Of a stretch of DNA of 64,000 bases, positions 12,306 through 22,880 are shown one piece after another. Position 1 is the first letter of the stretch. Every line of letters starts with the position of its first letter. Below the pieces are notes generated by a model. That model searched no databases. It was not told the origin of the DNA and saw nothing but the letters and a program-made list of their open reading frames with translations. Position numbers and translations under genes: made by a program. This DNA comes from Kappaphycus alvarezii. Taxonomy: Eukaryota > Rhodophyta > Florideophyceae > Gigartinales > Solieriaceae. The stretch lies in NCBI GenBank assembly GCA_002205965.3, contig NADL03000620.1, forward strand, positions 682,001 through 746,000, given 5' to 3'.

Positions 12306-12763
12306 GTTCAGCTCAAAACTCTTCACATGTTAGAACGGCATTTCATGCCACGTCTACACTTCAATTTGAAATTCGAATAAAATTGTTAACTTTATGGCAT
12401 CAGTAGAACGGGGGTCTGCTGCAGGATCCGACTATACTGCTAGCTAAGTGCTAACCGGGTGGTCCACGTCGGCCACGCTTTGGGTACCTGTAGAGTATAA
12501 ATACTGTGATTTCATTCCCTCGTTCTCGAACAGTGACTGACCGCGCAAGCGAATTGAGGGCCTTCATTAGCATCCAAATGGAGTGATGGGGGAAGAGATG
12601 TTGTCCACGAGAGTGTAATTCCCCGTCACTGTGAAGGGAGCGCAGCCCAAGGTGGTAAAAGGTGAGACCATAAATGTAAGGACGTTCTCTTTTGCTGCTT
12701 CCTTTCTCTTCTTTTCCAGAATTTACAGACAGCCTTCTCGTTGACAATTTGATAGAAAATATA

Positions 12764-14565
12764 TTAGCAGAATATTTTCCCATTGTGTCTCTCAAGCGTA
12801 GCACGATCGACCGACTTGGTTAAAATATCAGCCGGCTGCTGCTGGGAAGGTATGTACTTCAGAATCACTTGTCCAGTCTTGATGTGGTCTCGGACGTGAT
12901 GGTATTTGACTTCTATATGCTTGCTCTTTGCTGAAACCTGATCCTTTTCCGCAATCGAAATCGCTGCAGTGTTGTCCGTATGCACTGCAATCTTTGGAAT
13001 GTTCATCGAGTCTTCGAATGGCGAGCGCGAAATCATCTCTTGATAAAGTCTTCTTATCCACAGCAATTCCTTTATACACGAAGAGAGCGCGACGTATTCA
13101 GCCTCAGCAGACGATAAAGCAACGACTGATTGGCGCTGGCTTTTCCATGCGATGGGAGCCCCATTGAAGGTAATGATGAATCCCGTAGTTGATCTCCTGC
13201 AATCTCTGTCCCCAGCCCAGTCTGAATCTACATAGGCCTGAAGCGGGAGACTCTTTTGAATTGGCTGCAGAGTTCCAGCTGCAAACTTGATTGCCGAACG
13301 CCTTGTTCCCGATACGTATCGTAGAAGGCGCTTAAGATAAGAAGCGTGTCTAAGTGTGGGATTGTGGACTTGTCGAGCTAAGATATTGACAGCGAATGCA
13401 ATATCTGGTCGTGTGCATACGGCGAGGTGCAATAGCTCTCCAATGGTTGCGCGGTATTTTGAATGTTCGCTTTTGGTTAGTGCTGTATCCGTATCATGGG
13501 CAGCTGTAAAATCACCGTGTTCAGGTAGAGGCGTCCAAGCACCATTGGCTTCTTGCAAACCATGCTTCTCCAGAAGTTGATCCACATAGCGAAATTGCGA
13601 TATTCTGATTCCGTCATTTTTGTTCTCTATTTCCCAACCTATAAAAGAAGTGAGGTTTCCGAAGAACTTGATATCAAACTCATCCCCAATTTTTCTCTTG
13701 AAGTGCGCTAACAATGACTTCGAGTTGCTTGCAAAAGCCATATCGTCCACGATGATGACCAATATGATGAATTCCTCACTGGCTGTCTTGTAGAACACCC
13801 TTGCATCGACATTAGACTTCTTGAATCCCCAGCTCATGATTGTGACAACGAACAAAGATCCCCAAATGTTTCCTGCTTGACGAAGACCGTAGATTGACTT
13901 GAGCAACTTGCACACTTGTCCCGGTTGCTCTGGTTCTCCTCTTGAGTCGGGTGGCTGTTCCATATACACGGGGGTATCGAGTTTTCCATAAAGGTACGAA
14001 TTGCTCACATCCCCCCTTCAACGAGAAGGCGTGTTTGAGCAGCGAATGCAAGGAGGATCCGAATAGCTTCGCGAGATGCTACAGGCGCATAAAGGGAGTC
14101 GGGGTCGAAGTCAACTCCGGGAGTTTGCATATCACCCCTGATAACACAGCGGGCGCAATGAAGAAACATTTTGCCATCGTTGTCGAGCGGTTTCAGACGA
14201 AAGACCCAGGTGAATGGGATCACGTGTACATCTTTCGGCTGCGATACGTATTCCCAAGTGCCGCGATTGCGGAGTGCACGAAATTCTCTATCAATGGCGT
14301 CTCGCCAGTTGGGGTCAAGGATTGCCTCGGAGAAGGAATTGGGAACACGAGGATCGCGGCGAGTAGAACGAGATGCATTAGCATGGGTCAAAACACGAGT
14401 CAAGGGAGTGTGGTATGTCAAGAATGCCTGGCAAAGTAGGTCATCTAAATTTCCATTGGCAAAATTCTGGCTGTTTTCGCAACGCGTTCTGCCTTGAGAT
14501 GCCGTCAATAAGAGCAGAAACGCCTGGGAGTTGATTGTCCGAGCAACGACGGAAATCTTGCGCAC
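12764..14565 (-). pseudogene. Copia-1 pol: reverse transcriptase and RNase H
   Basis: Makes element cDNA from RNA and degrades the RNA strand. The upstream frame (14005-14565) carries the integrase-RT linker and the start of RT (W-AI--EF-AL-NRGTWEYV, then VIPFTWVFRLK, then YAPVAS). It stops in a run of G residues near 14009. The next frame (12764-14005) resumes with SNSYLYGKLD and contains CKLLKSIYGLRQAG, LVIIVDDMAF (the VDD catalytic pair, with Ile where Tyr is usual), YLKRLLRYVSGT, and RNase H blocks AYVDSDWAGD, SSAEAEYVAL, KHIEVKYHHVRD and QQPADILTK. It ends at 12764 with a normal copia C-terminus. The main break is the one-base slip in the G run. Confidence 0.85.
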
Positions 14566-15553
14566 GAGTTATGACGATCTTGTTGGCCTCTGGGAGAAAG
14601 ATACGGTAAAGAGTTTGATCACTTTCAAGTCCAACAAAAAGGCCATGCGCAGCGCGGGCAGACAGTTTCTTAAAACGCCTAGTTTCTGATTGATAAAGGA
14701 AAGTGAACCCGTGCTGTCCAAAAATGGGCAAGTTTTTGAAATCAATTCGCGTAGTTGAATCCCAAAGAAGGATAGGTATTTTTCCGTTGATCCTTTCAGA
14801 AGGCAATCGGTTTCGCAACCAGTTTCCATGATGCATTGCTTCTGCCCATAATCAATTTTGAAGTTTCGCCGCGAACAGAAGCACGCGTGCTCGGACACCC
14901 AGTTCCTTCATGAACCTTTCAGCAACGCCATTGCTTTGAGGAGCGTGCGGTTGGCCCGTTTCCAAGCGAATTCCATTCATAAGAGAAAATTCCCGTACAA
15001 GCCTTGAGAGGTTCTCACCAGCGCCATCCAGTCGAATGTTGATGACCTTGAAACCAGTTGTTTTCTCAGAGCGTTCTTTGTAGTATATCAAGGCTGGGAA
15101 TAGGTCTGACTTCTTTTTCAAAAAATATACATCCGTCTTTGACGTCTGGTCGTCAACAAAGCCAATGCTATACTGGCTACTACCCAACGACTGTTCTCCA
15201 AATTTTCCACTGATGTCAACGTGCACAAGCTCGAGAGGACTGGAAGTCAAGCGAAGACTCGGCAAGATTGGTCGACGCTGTGCTTTTGCTATTTCGCACG
15301 GAATGCATAGAATTTCTGTTAGCACGTTTCTCGTAAAATGGGGTACATCTGTAAAGACGTTGGATAGTTTCATGTAACGACCGGGGTGCGGATGGCCGGT
15401 GCGGTTATGCCATTCCAGGGCGAGTTCTCGATCAGTTTTCTTGCGGTTTGAACAGAAGATCCTGAAACAGGACTGGGCATCATCCTCTGTCAAGTTGATC
15501 CCTGGAAAGGCAGATGTACGGGAGTGGGATTTGCGAGCATTTGATGTGAGCAT
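14441..15553 (-). pseudogene. Copia-1 pol: integrase
   Basis: Inserts element cDNA into the genome. The frame 14852-15553 has the GAG-pre-integrase zinc motif (WHNRTGHP, then CIPCEIAK) and a catalytic core with Asp in HVDISGKF, Asp in RLDGAGEN and Glu in SNGVAERF, so the D,D,E set is complete. The frame stops at 14852 after LLFAAKLQN. A second frame (14441-14836) continues with HGNWLRNRLPS, FKNLPIFGQ-GF, GLFVGLES and ITRAQDFRRC, the C-terminal part of copia integrases. A further shift near 14450 leads into the RT frame. The gene is broken but the catalytic residues are retained. Confidence 0.85.
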
Positions 15554-16187
15554 TAGGCGACAGTTTCAGGTGATACAATCCATCGTCATCTATTTCAACT
15601 TTGTTGGCCACAGTATGAGAATTGCGATGGGAAATGATGCAGGTGCTAATTCCTTGACGAGCAGGCGGATCCATAGTAAAGAGTACGTTCAAGTGCCTGG
15701 TGAGCAAACCGACTGAGAGAATGTTCGTTTGTAAGTGCGGTGCGTGATAAGCATCCACATAAAAGCCATTAGATAGGGGCACAAACACCTGCCCTTTGCC
15801 CACAAGGACGGAGAGTTCGGAGGCAGCTTGGACTTCTTGCGGTGCCATAGGCTCGTAATTGAAGAAAGAACTCTTTGAATGAAAGAAATTATGTGATCCA
15901 CCAGAGTCAATTAGTGCATCTTCTGACCCTCTTTTTCCGCATTTTGCAATTGTACTCTTAAACTTCACTTGAGCCATGAATCCGTACGGTTGATTCTGGC
16001 TGTTGGCGTTCGATCCTTGATACTGATCCATTGTTGTGAATGGTGGCGGAGGTTGGTCAGGTGCCCGCACTGGCTGGGCAGATGGGCCACGAGTTCCATA
16101 ATTCTGACCTCCATGATTTTGAGGCCTCTGAGAATTATTCCATGGACTGTTGGAATTGTTACCATGATATTGCGGGTCCCATTCCAA
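15480..16187 (-). pseudogene. Copia-1 protease region
   Basis: Aspartic protease that would cut the polyprotein. The minus frame reads YGFMAQVKFKSTIAK and then ALIDSGGSHNFFH, with the catalytic DSG. VPLSNGFYVDAYHAPHLQTN and ILSVGLL follow, as in copia proteases. Its start overlaps the end of gag in another frame, and its end overlaps the integrase frame by about 75 bases, so both junctions involve frame changes. The first part is an Asn/Gln/Gly-rich linker. Confidence 0.8.
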
Positions 16188-16270
16188 TTTTGGTGATGGT
16201 ATGCACCTCCCCGACCCCGACGTCCAAGAAAGTTACCACGACCATATCCACTGCCTCGACCACCGCGACC

Positions 16271-17057
16271 TCATCCAGGACGTCTGGAAATAAATTTGCC
16301 AGCTCTGAAATAGCATTCTCTAGAACGATGACCTGGGCGACCGCAAACCCAACAGGGTTCATGTTGAGCAGAGCTCCTATCCTTGACAATCCGTCCCCCT
16401 TGAATTCTTTGTGCCTTGTTTCTGTTACCTCCATCTGCAACTGATGCTTTGGGCACTTGTACGGTACTTTCTTCTGACTTCTTTAACTTCTTCTTCGATA
16501 TCTCCGTTGCGATCGTAGTCAAAAGTTCCTCATACGACAGTTTGCTTGATATCATTGCAATCGGGGCTAAGTGTTCGGGCAAAGTTCGAATTAACTTTGA
16601 TGCCTTCTCTTCGCTTGGCACTGCTTTGTCCAGAGAGGCGAACTTGCTGAGTATCTCATGAAACTTGTTCAAATGCTCCTCCCAATTCGATCCTTCCTTG
16701 TACTCGAGAGATTCCAATTCCTGGTAAAGGTTGATCACGGACTGCTCATTCGATGCAGTGTAGAGACGAGCGAGTGCTTCCCATAGATCCAGTGCGGATT
16801 GATTGCCATCGTCAATAATTGTGCTTGTCTGCTCCATCGGGACTGCTCCTAGCGTCAAAATGATGGCAGACTTGGCACGAATACTTGCTTTACTCCACCT
16901 CGACATTTGAGCGACAGAAGCATTCTCCGGTCTTTGCTTTAATCCAAGAAGCTAGATATCTTCTCTTTGGATGTATGCCTTGAGTCTTCTTCTCCACGGG
17001 ATGAAGTCCTTGGCACCGGTCAAACTCGGCAGCTTTCCCAGTGATTCGGGATCACTG
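16271..17057 (-). pseudogene. Copia-1 gag, split by gypsy-1
   Basis: Gag forms the particle that packages element RNA. The frame 16271-16906 has the copia Gag core (IDDGNQSALDLWEALA, YKEGSNWEEHLNKFHEIL, IRTLPEHL) and a CCHC zinc knuckle CWVCGRPGHRSREC. Upstream, 16907-17057 reads in frame through an in-frame TAG as ESLGKL, LTGAKDFIPWRRR and IQREDI, closely matching the N-terminus of copia-2 gag at 45288. The true ATG is at 22741-22739. Only ten coding bases lie there before gypsy-1 interrupts, and the reading resumes at 17057 across the duplicated CACTG. Confidence 0.85.
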
Positions 17058-17247
17058 TGTGGGGTGTTGAGCGCACAAAAGGTAATCGATGGTTGAACTG
17101 TTGGTTGATGCTTCCGGTAATCAGGCCGGACATCAGACCAGGGTTTATATAGAAAAAGTACTCAACACCAGCAGAGATAAATTGTAACTAAACGGTACTG
17201 AATTCAAAGGTATTCTAGAAAATGCGACCCAGAGATATCAAACTACA
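17058..17247 (-). repeat. Gypsy-1 3' LTR, truncated
   Basis: Matches 22290-22479, the downstream 190 bases of the 5' LTR, with about two substitutions. The upstream 252 bases of the LTR are absent. Integrase coding sequence joins directly at 17248 and reads into the LTR, stopping after about ten bases. Confidence 0.85.
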
Positions 17248-20233
17248 AGGTTCTCTGCGGAGAGTATGTCCAAAGGGACAGTTCTAGGGTGGATTCCATA
17301 ATTGAGGAAGAACGGAGAGAATGTTGTAGTGGCATTAATAGATGAGTTGTAAGCAACTTCGAAGTCTACCAAGTAGTTGTCCCAATCTGACTTGTCGAAG
17401 CTAACAAAAGAACGAATCATTTCTTCGATCGTTCTGTTAATAATCTCAGATTGTCCATATGTTTGTGAGTGATATGCTGAAGAAGGGGATATCTTGGTAC
17501 CCAGAAGGTGGAACAGACTCTTCCAAAACTTGCTCATAAAAATAGCATCCCTATCACAAATGATATTCGTTGGAATTCCATGGTTTCTGTATACATGATC
17601 CTTGAACAACCTGGCAGTTGAAGGAGCATCTATTTTGGGTTTGGTTGGTATAATTCTGATCATCTTTGATAATCTGTCAACGACAGTTAAGATGCCATTG
17701 TTTCCTTCCGTTGACCTTGGAAGGGGTGTAATAAAGTCCATCGTTATGTGATTCCATTTGGTTTTCGGTGGGTCAAGAGGTTTTAAAAGACCTGCGGGTT
17801 TCTGATTTGATGGTTTGTCTCTTTGGCAGTGGCAAGAACGAAGTATCGAAGTACATCTGTACGAAGGTTTTTCCAGTAAAACTTCGGTGATATTCTATTG
17901 ATTGTTTTTGAAATTCCCAAATGTCCAGTATTTGGAGTAGAATGGTAGTCATGTAATAGCTTGACTTTAAATTTTCCTTCTGGTACGCAAATATTTCCGT
18001 TCCTTAGTAAAAGCAACCCTTTCTTTTCGAAAGGTGCCTTTGGATCTTTGTATTGGGTTTTCAGGTTTTCATCTAGCCTGTAATCTTTGGCCAGATCTTC
18101 TATCTCAGAATCAGCAAAATAAGGTACGGATATATTGTTCGATTCTAGGTATGTCTTTGTTATCACTTCCTTGAGTAGTTCTCTGTTTCGATGTTTAGGT
18201 GAGGGATAATTCTGAGGTTGTCTTGACAGGGCATCGGCAACGATGTTTGCTTTCCCGGAGATGGGTATAATTTTGAAATCAAAGTTCGCTAATCTTTCCA
18301 ACCACCTAACCTGTCTTTGGGACAGATTGTCCTGGGTCTCGAGGTATCTTAAAGGGTAGTGATCAGAATGAACTGTGAAAAAGTTTCCGTGTAGGTATGC
18401 TCTCCACCATTTCAAGCACTCTACAATGGCCAAGAGCTCTCTCTCATGAGCGGCATAATTTTGCTCAGCATCATTCAAAGTCCTAGACGCAAAGGCAACT
18501 GGTCTTCTGGATTTTGGATCCCCCTGTTCCAACACAGCTCCAATTGCGTACTGAGAGGCATCTGTAGTGACATATATTGGAAGTTCAGAGTCAAAAGTTC
18601 GAAGAACTGGGGCACTGCATAACGATTTCTTCAAGGTCTGGAATGATTTGTCCTGAGTAGCTGTCCACAGAAATGAAACGTTCTTCGTCAGCTCTGTAAG
18701 AGGTTTAGCAACCAATGAGCATCCTCTTATGAATCTTCTGTAATAGTTGACGAGTCCTAAGAATGACTGAAGTTGTTGCTTGTTCTTTGGTGAGGGCCAT
18801 TCCATGACTGCCTTTATCTTGTTGGGATCCACAGCAATTCCCTCTTGACAGATTACATGTCCAAGATACTCGACTTCTTTAACACCGAAGACACATTTTG
18901 ACAATCTTGCGAACAGATTCTCCTTCCTAAGAATCTCTAGTACTATATCAATGTGTTCTAAAGGTTCTTTCCATGTCTTACTGAAGATAAGAATGTCATC
19001 TAAATAAAATATAACGAATACATCCAGGACATCTTTGAATATGTCGTTCATGAGATTCATAAAAGTTGCTGGTGCGTTGGTCAATCCAAAAGGTAGTACG
19101 AGAAATTCAAAATGTCCGTATCTGGTTCGAAACGCTGTGAGAGGGATTGAAGATTCCTCCAGTCTGATCTGATGGTAACCCATCCTCAGATCTATTTTCG
19201 AGAAGTACCTGGCTCCCTTAAGTCGATCAAAGATATCATCGATGCGCGGCAGGGGGTAGCTGTTTTTTACAGTAAGCCGATTAAGTGCTCTGTAATCCAC
19301 ACACATACGCAAACCGCTGTCCTTTTTCGTTACAAAGAGTATTGGCGCTCCCCAAGGGCTTTTGCTTGGTCTAATGAATTCACTCTCTAGTAGATCATCT
19401 AGTTGTTTACGAAGCTCCATCATTTCTTTTCCTGAAAGTCTGTAGAGACCCTTTTTCTGTGGCTTAGCATCTTTTTCCAATTCGATCTTGAAATCATACT
19501 TTCGCTTCGGAGGAAGGCCCTTCGGAAGTTTTTCCGGGAAAACGTCTGTATACTTTTTCAGTACACCTTGAATATCTTCTGGGTAAGAATCTAGAACATT
19601 TGGATTTGAGTCTAGTGGTCGAATTAGAACAGCATAAGTGCTACATTTTTTCTCCAAATCAGTAAGTACTGAGTTGGCAGAAACGAAAGGGTGCTTTGTC
19701 ATTTCATTGGCAGTGACGGAGTACTTTTCACCCTTGTAGTTGAAAGAAACTTGATTGCTTGAAGAGTCGATAATTGCTCTATGGGCTCCACACCATTCCT
19801 TTCCTAGGATTGCATCATATCTCTTGAGGGGGCTCACGGCGAAGTACAGTGGTTCTGTGTAGTTCTTTATTTGGACGATTGCCGGACCGGCTGTTTCTTT
19901 CAACTTCTGGTTAGCACCGTTCGCCATTTCGGCAAGCTCTGCTGATTCTCTTGTTTTAATCTTATGGTAATCGCAGAACAATTCACTGAGGAAATTGATC
20001 TCACCACCTGGGTCGATGAGAATTTTTGCTGGTCCATTGGAAATGACTCCTTTAACAATAAGAAGTCCTCTATGATTTCGTTGGAAAGTTGGGGTTGGTG
20101 TTCCCCTAAATGCTTCCTGGGATCTTATTGTTGAAAGAATAAGATTTCTGTCATCCAGAACTGATTGAGGACCTTCAGTCAGTTCCTTCGGGCTTTTGGG
20201 CAGTTTTTTGCAATGTGCCCTCTCTGTCTGCAT
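17238..20233 (-). pseudogene. Gypsy-1 pol: protease, RT, RNase H, integrase
   Basis: The long frame 17783-20233 (816 codons) starts in a -1-type overlap with gag. Protease is at roughly codons 60-170 ([13 protein letters not shown], with Pro in place of the Ser or Thr of the D-S/T-G triplet). RT spans about codons 260-470 ([46 protein letters not shown]). RNase H follows ([27 protein letters not shown]), then HLGISKTI and FYWKNLR from the integrase zinc domain. A one-base shift near 17835 ends this frame at 17783. Integrase continues in 17238-17741 with MDFITPLPRS, CDRDAIF and GQSEIINR, so the D,D,E set is intact. The integrase ends early at ENLVV, inside the LTR. Confidence 0.9.
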
Positions 20234-21114
20234 CTCAAGCAGAGGCCTTCACGTATGCATCTCTCACGTTCTGCTTGATCCAATTTCGCTAAGTTAACAT
20301 TTGAGGACTGTATACCCGATTTCATTTCCACGTTCCCAATTTCCATGGGCACGGGAGCACTATTTCCAGTACTTGAACTTCCGTTCAGCGATTTTGTATT
20401 CGATTTGTTGTTACCTAACGGCCCTGAACGCCTGTAAGCAGCTTCGATTCTTTCCGCATCTGCCATTAAATCAGAAAGCTTAGAGTATTCTTTCGTGCAT
20501 AAGGCTTTCCAAATGTACGGTTTCAGGCCGCGTGAATAGCGATCAATCTGATCTTTGACTCCTATGTCTGGTATATCCAACAATATTTTGTTAAAATCTT
20601 CATTGAACGCAGTAACGTCTTTAACTTGTTTCCAGCGAGCCAGCTTGTCTCGGGCGATTTTTTCCTTGTTTAACGTCTCGAAGCGATTGAGAAGTGCAGT
20701 CTTCAGTTCCTTCCATGTTTGAATCTCCTGCCCCGCGGCGCTCTTGGAATGGACCATCCACCACTCATGGGCATTTCCAGAGAGATAGCTTAGTGCAATG
20801 TTCATGGTAGCTTGCCCATCTGCTTCACCAAGATAATTCTGCATCTGCACGCACCAGCTCCCGACAGACCCTTTTCCGCTGAATGATCCCGGCTTATTCT
20901 TCTTAGGGGCGTCCTTGGTTTCGTTTTGACCATTTGAGCTACCGGCATTGATCCTGACGAGAGAAAGCTCATTCTCGAGAGCTCCCACCTTGCGAGCAGC
21001 GTTATTGAGCTGGTTCTGTTGTGCGGAGATCTGATTATGAGCCTCTGACAGCTGGCGTTGAAGTTCGCTTACAGCTTGTGCCAGAGACTCTACAGTAATG
21101 CCCGAAGTTTCCAT
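20179..21114 (-). CDS. Gypsy-1 Gag
   Basis: Intact 311-codon Gag with an ATG start at 21114. Residues about 5-55 form a coiled-coil-like segment rich in Gln and Glu. Residues about 80-220 hold the retrotransposon Gag core ([40 protein letters not shown]). Near the C-terminus lies a CCHC zinc knuckle [14 protein letters not shown]. Gag overlaps pol by 55 bases in another frame, typical of elements that express Pol by programmed frameshift. This is one of few unbroken coding regions in the window. It would assemble the cytoplasmic particle that packages element RNA. Confidence 0.9.
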   Translation of the reverse strand: METSGITVESLAQAVSELQRQLSEAHNQISAQQNQLNNAARKVGALENELSLVRINAGSSNGQNETKDAPKKNKPGSFSGKGSVGSWCVQMQNYLGEADGQATMNIALSYLSGNAHEWWMVHSKSAAGQEIQTWKELKTALLNRFETLNKEKIARDKLARWKQVKDVTAFNEDFNKILLDIPDIGVKDQIDRYSRGLKPYIWKALCTKEYSKLSDLMADAERIEAAYRRSGPLGNNKSNTKSLNGSSSTGNSAPVPMEIGNVEMKSGIQSSNVNLAKLDQAERERCIREGLCLRCRQRGHIAKNCPKARRN

Positions 21115-21208
21115 TGTCTTTTCCTATTGGTCGAAAGAGTCACACGTGTAGTTTTGGTTTTTTTTTCTTTAAATAGAATTTTTTCAAATTGGCCAGTAAG
21201 AATCGGTA

Positions 21209-21281
21209 TGCACTGTGGCCGAGTTGGCTAGACCAGCGAAAGACCAGTGAGAGGTCTCGAGTTCGAATCCCAGCCGATAAC
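21209..21281 (+). repeat. tRNA-derived (SINE-like) head
   Basis: TGGCCGAGTTGG at 21216-21227 is a perfect Pol III A box, and AGTTCGAATCC at 21260-21270 is a near-perfect B box, at tRNA spacing. The stems do not fold as a functional tRNA. It lies on the strand opposite gypsy-1, in the spacer between the zinc-finger ORF and gag. The following 200 bases may be the SINE body, but no second copy exists in the window to confirm it. Confidence 0.5.
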
Positions 21282-21557
21282 TTGGGAAAGTTGATTTTCT
21301 CTGACGTAAGGGTTTGACGTCAGTCACGTCGGGTGTGCTATAGTAGCCCTCCTTCCGATGCTTTACAGAACGGTTGTTTTCCTGTCTAGAACCTGGCGGC
21401 GATACGGGCTTACAAGCCCTACTGCAAGGAACTGGGGAAAGCGAGTTCGTAAGGTAGCCACAGCGGGAGGTTGAACACAGCACAAACGAAGTCGGTTGAG
21501 AAAGCAACTTTTGGAGTTTTTCTTGCTTCCTCTTCCCTAAATTTATTCAAATTTTAA

Positions 21558-22138
21558 CTACTGACGGGCAGTCTCTCGATGACGGCGGCCAAGACGGTGG
21601 CGCTCAAGGTCTGCCTTACTTGGGACTTCGATTTTGCAAATTTGGCAGATGTGCCTCGTCTTATCGGCGCGGTGCTGGTGCTTGCGGGATCGGAGGTGCT
21701 CGTGGTACTGCACTCGGCCTGTGCAGGTGACTTGACAGTGACGGCAATGGAAGGGCGAAGATCGCGGGTTCTTGGTCAGGCGAGGCCTTCTGGTCTTCTT
21801 ACGAATGCGGTGGTTGGCGGTTCTCTGAATGACGATGGAAGCCGCGTCAGGGAGAATCGGTAGGGTCTTCTTAGGCTTCTGCGGCTTGGAGCGAGGGACT
21901 GCGGGCCTTCTCGGTATCGGCGGTAGAGCGGGTAGCGATACAGCCTCGGGAAGGCAGAAAGTGGAGGGTCTTGGTGTCCTCGGTTCCTCCACCGCGATTC
22001 TGGTGGGTGTTCTTGGCTCCACTCCAAACTCGAAAGTTGTCAGCTCCTGACAATTTTCGGCGAAGAACGATTGTAAGTCTTCTGCGTTGTACTCGTCCGG
22101 CGACGAGGGGCGGTCCCTGGAAGTCTTGTTTTTCGGCA
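21558..22138 (-). CDS. Two-C2H2 zinc-finger protein carried by gypsy-1
   Basis: Open frame of about 193 codons between the gypsy-1 5' LTR and gag. The first 120 residues are Pro/Arg/Thr-rich, with repeated EPRTP motifs and a basic RIRKKTRRPR block near residue 115 that could act as a nuclear signal. Two fingers follow, at residues 132-154 (FHCRHC...H...H) and 165-187 (ICQIC...H...H). Both have the spacing C-x2-C-x12-H-x5-H, the matrin/U1-type arrangement that often binds double-stranded RNA or spliced-RNA complexes. There is no ATG anywhere in the frame and a stop lies three codons upstream. Its 5' edge follows a pyrimidine-rich stretch ending CAG, so the protein may start on a spliced upstream exon. 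I do not know this ORF as part of any gypsy lineage. Confidence 0.6.
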
Positions 22139-22275
22139 CTGAGCGTTATTCAAAAAGAATCAGAGTAAAAAACAAAATGTTAGTCTCTGCTTGCAATCGG
22201 GCAGAACGTCAAATCTAATAGAGATTTTAACTTACTGTCGGATTGGAAGAACTCGCAGTACTGACAAACGAATAT

Positions 22276-22287
22276 GCGATGCTACCA
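22276..22287 (-). other. Gypsy-1 primer-binding site
   Basis: On the element strand TGGTAGCATCGC starts two bases after the 5' LTR. It would pair with the 3' end of a tRNA ending GCGATGCTACCA, the usual start of minus-strand DNA synthesis. The same 12-mer adjoins the copia-1 LTR. Confidence 0.75.
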
Positions 22288-22289
22288 AA

Positions 22290-22731
22290 TGTGGGGTGTT
22301 GAGCGCACAAAAGGTAATCGATGGTTGAACTGTTGGTTGATGCTTCCGGTAATCAGGCCGGACATCAGACCAGGGTTTACATAGAAAAAGTACTCAACAC
22401 CAGCAGAGATAAATTGTAACTAAACGGTACTGAATTCAAAGGTATTCTAGAAAATGCGACCCAGAGGTATCAAACTACAAGTTTCTGAAGGTCCATCAGT
22501 TTAACAGACAGCAACATGGTGGGTGCGAAATGTTTCGAGAACCACGCGAGATAGCCATGATGGATCCATGTCATTGGCTAGGTACAAAGAGGTATGATAT
22601 TATGCTTTTACACTGGTGCGTGAGTACAGTGCACAAGTTGCAATGATGTCTTCTTACAGTGTAAATCCTTGGTACAGGTTACCGGAGGATACTGTCAGGG
22701 TATTTGGTGATTTATGGGCATAATCGCAACA
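22290..22731 (-). repeat. Gypsy-1 5' LTR (442 bp)
   Basis: Bounded by the target duplication CACTG on the outside and the primer-binding site on the inside. On its own strand it begins TGTTGCG and ends CCCCACA. Its promoter and polyadenylation signals were not resolved. The inner 190 bases match the truncated 3' LTR. Confidence 0.8.
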
Positions 22732-22868
22732 CACTGCTCATCTTGAACAAGAAGATGCGAGAAATGGGAAAGTTTGAAGTACGGGAAGAGAGATGTAAGA
22801 AGTAGTTTCAAATGAAGGGATGACTGAGGTTTTTTTTGTAAGAGAGAAAGTTGAAGTTTTGGAACTCA

Positions 22869-22880
22869 GCGATGCTACCA
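22869..22880 (-). other. Copia-1 primer-binding site
   Basis: TGGTAGCATCGC on the minus strand follows the LTR with no spacer. It is identical to the gypsy-1 site, and a decayed version sits at 45212-45223 ahead of copia-2 gag. The leader from here to the gag ATG at 22741 is pyrimidine-rich on the element strand and contains no long frame. Confidence 0.75.

Larger units (their letters stand above)
17058..22731 (-). mobile_element. Gypsy-1: Ty3/gypsy retrotransposon nested in copia-1 gag
   Basis: Reads right to left: 5' LTR 22290-22731, primer-binding site, zinc-finger ORF, tRNA-like SINE head, gag, pol, truncated 3' LTR 17058-17247. It is flanked by CACTG at 17053-17057 and 22732-22736, so the insertion is clean. 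The LTR has canonical ends, TGTTGCG at its start and CCCCACA at its end. The 190 bases shared by both LTRs differ at only about two positions. Domain order PR-RT-RH-IN identifies Ty3/gypsy. Pol has one frameshift, and its 3' end is deleted into the LTR. Confidence 0.88.

Noticed and set aside
12000..12380. Open frame with a protein repeated identically at 22945
   Set aside because: It lies inside the copia-1 LTR, both starts are TTG rather than ATG, and the identity reflects the LTR duplication rather than a gene.
21209..21281. Functional tRNA gene
   Set aside because: A and B boxes are good but the acceptor, anticodon and T stems do not pair, so a tRNA-derived repeat is the better call. The same applies to 12233-12305.
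21579..22050. Plus-strand frames opposite the zinc-finger ORF
   Set aside because: Low-complexity antisense readings. The zinc-finger pattern exists only on the minus strand.
17058..22479. Gypsy-1 ending at 22479 with 190-base LTRs
   Set aside because: No target duplication fits those ends. Extending the 5' LTR to 22731 gives canonical TG/CA termini and the CACTG duplication.
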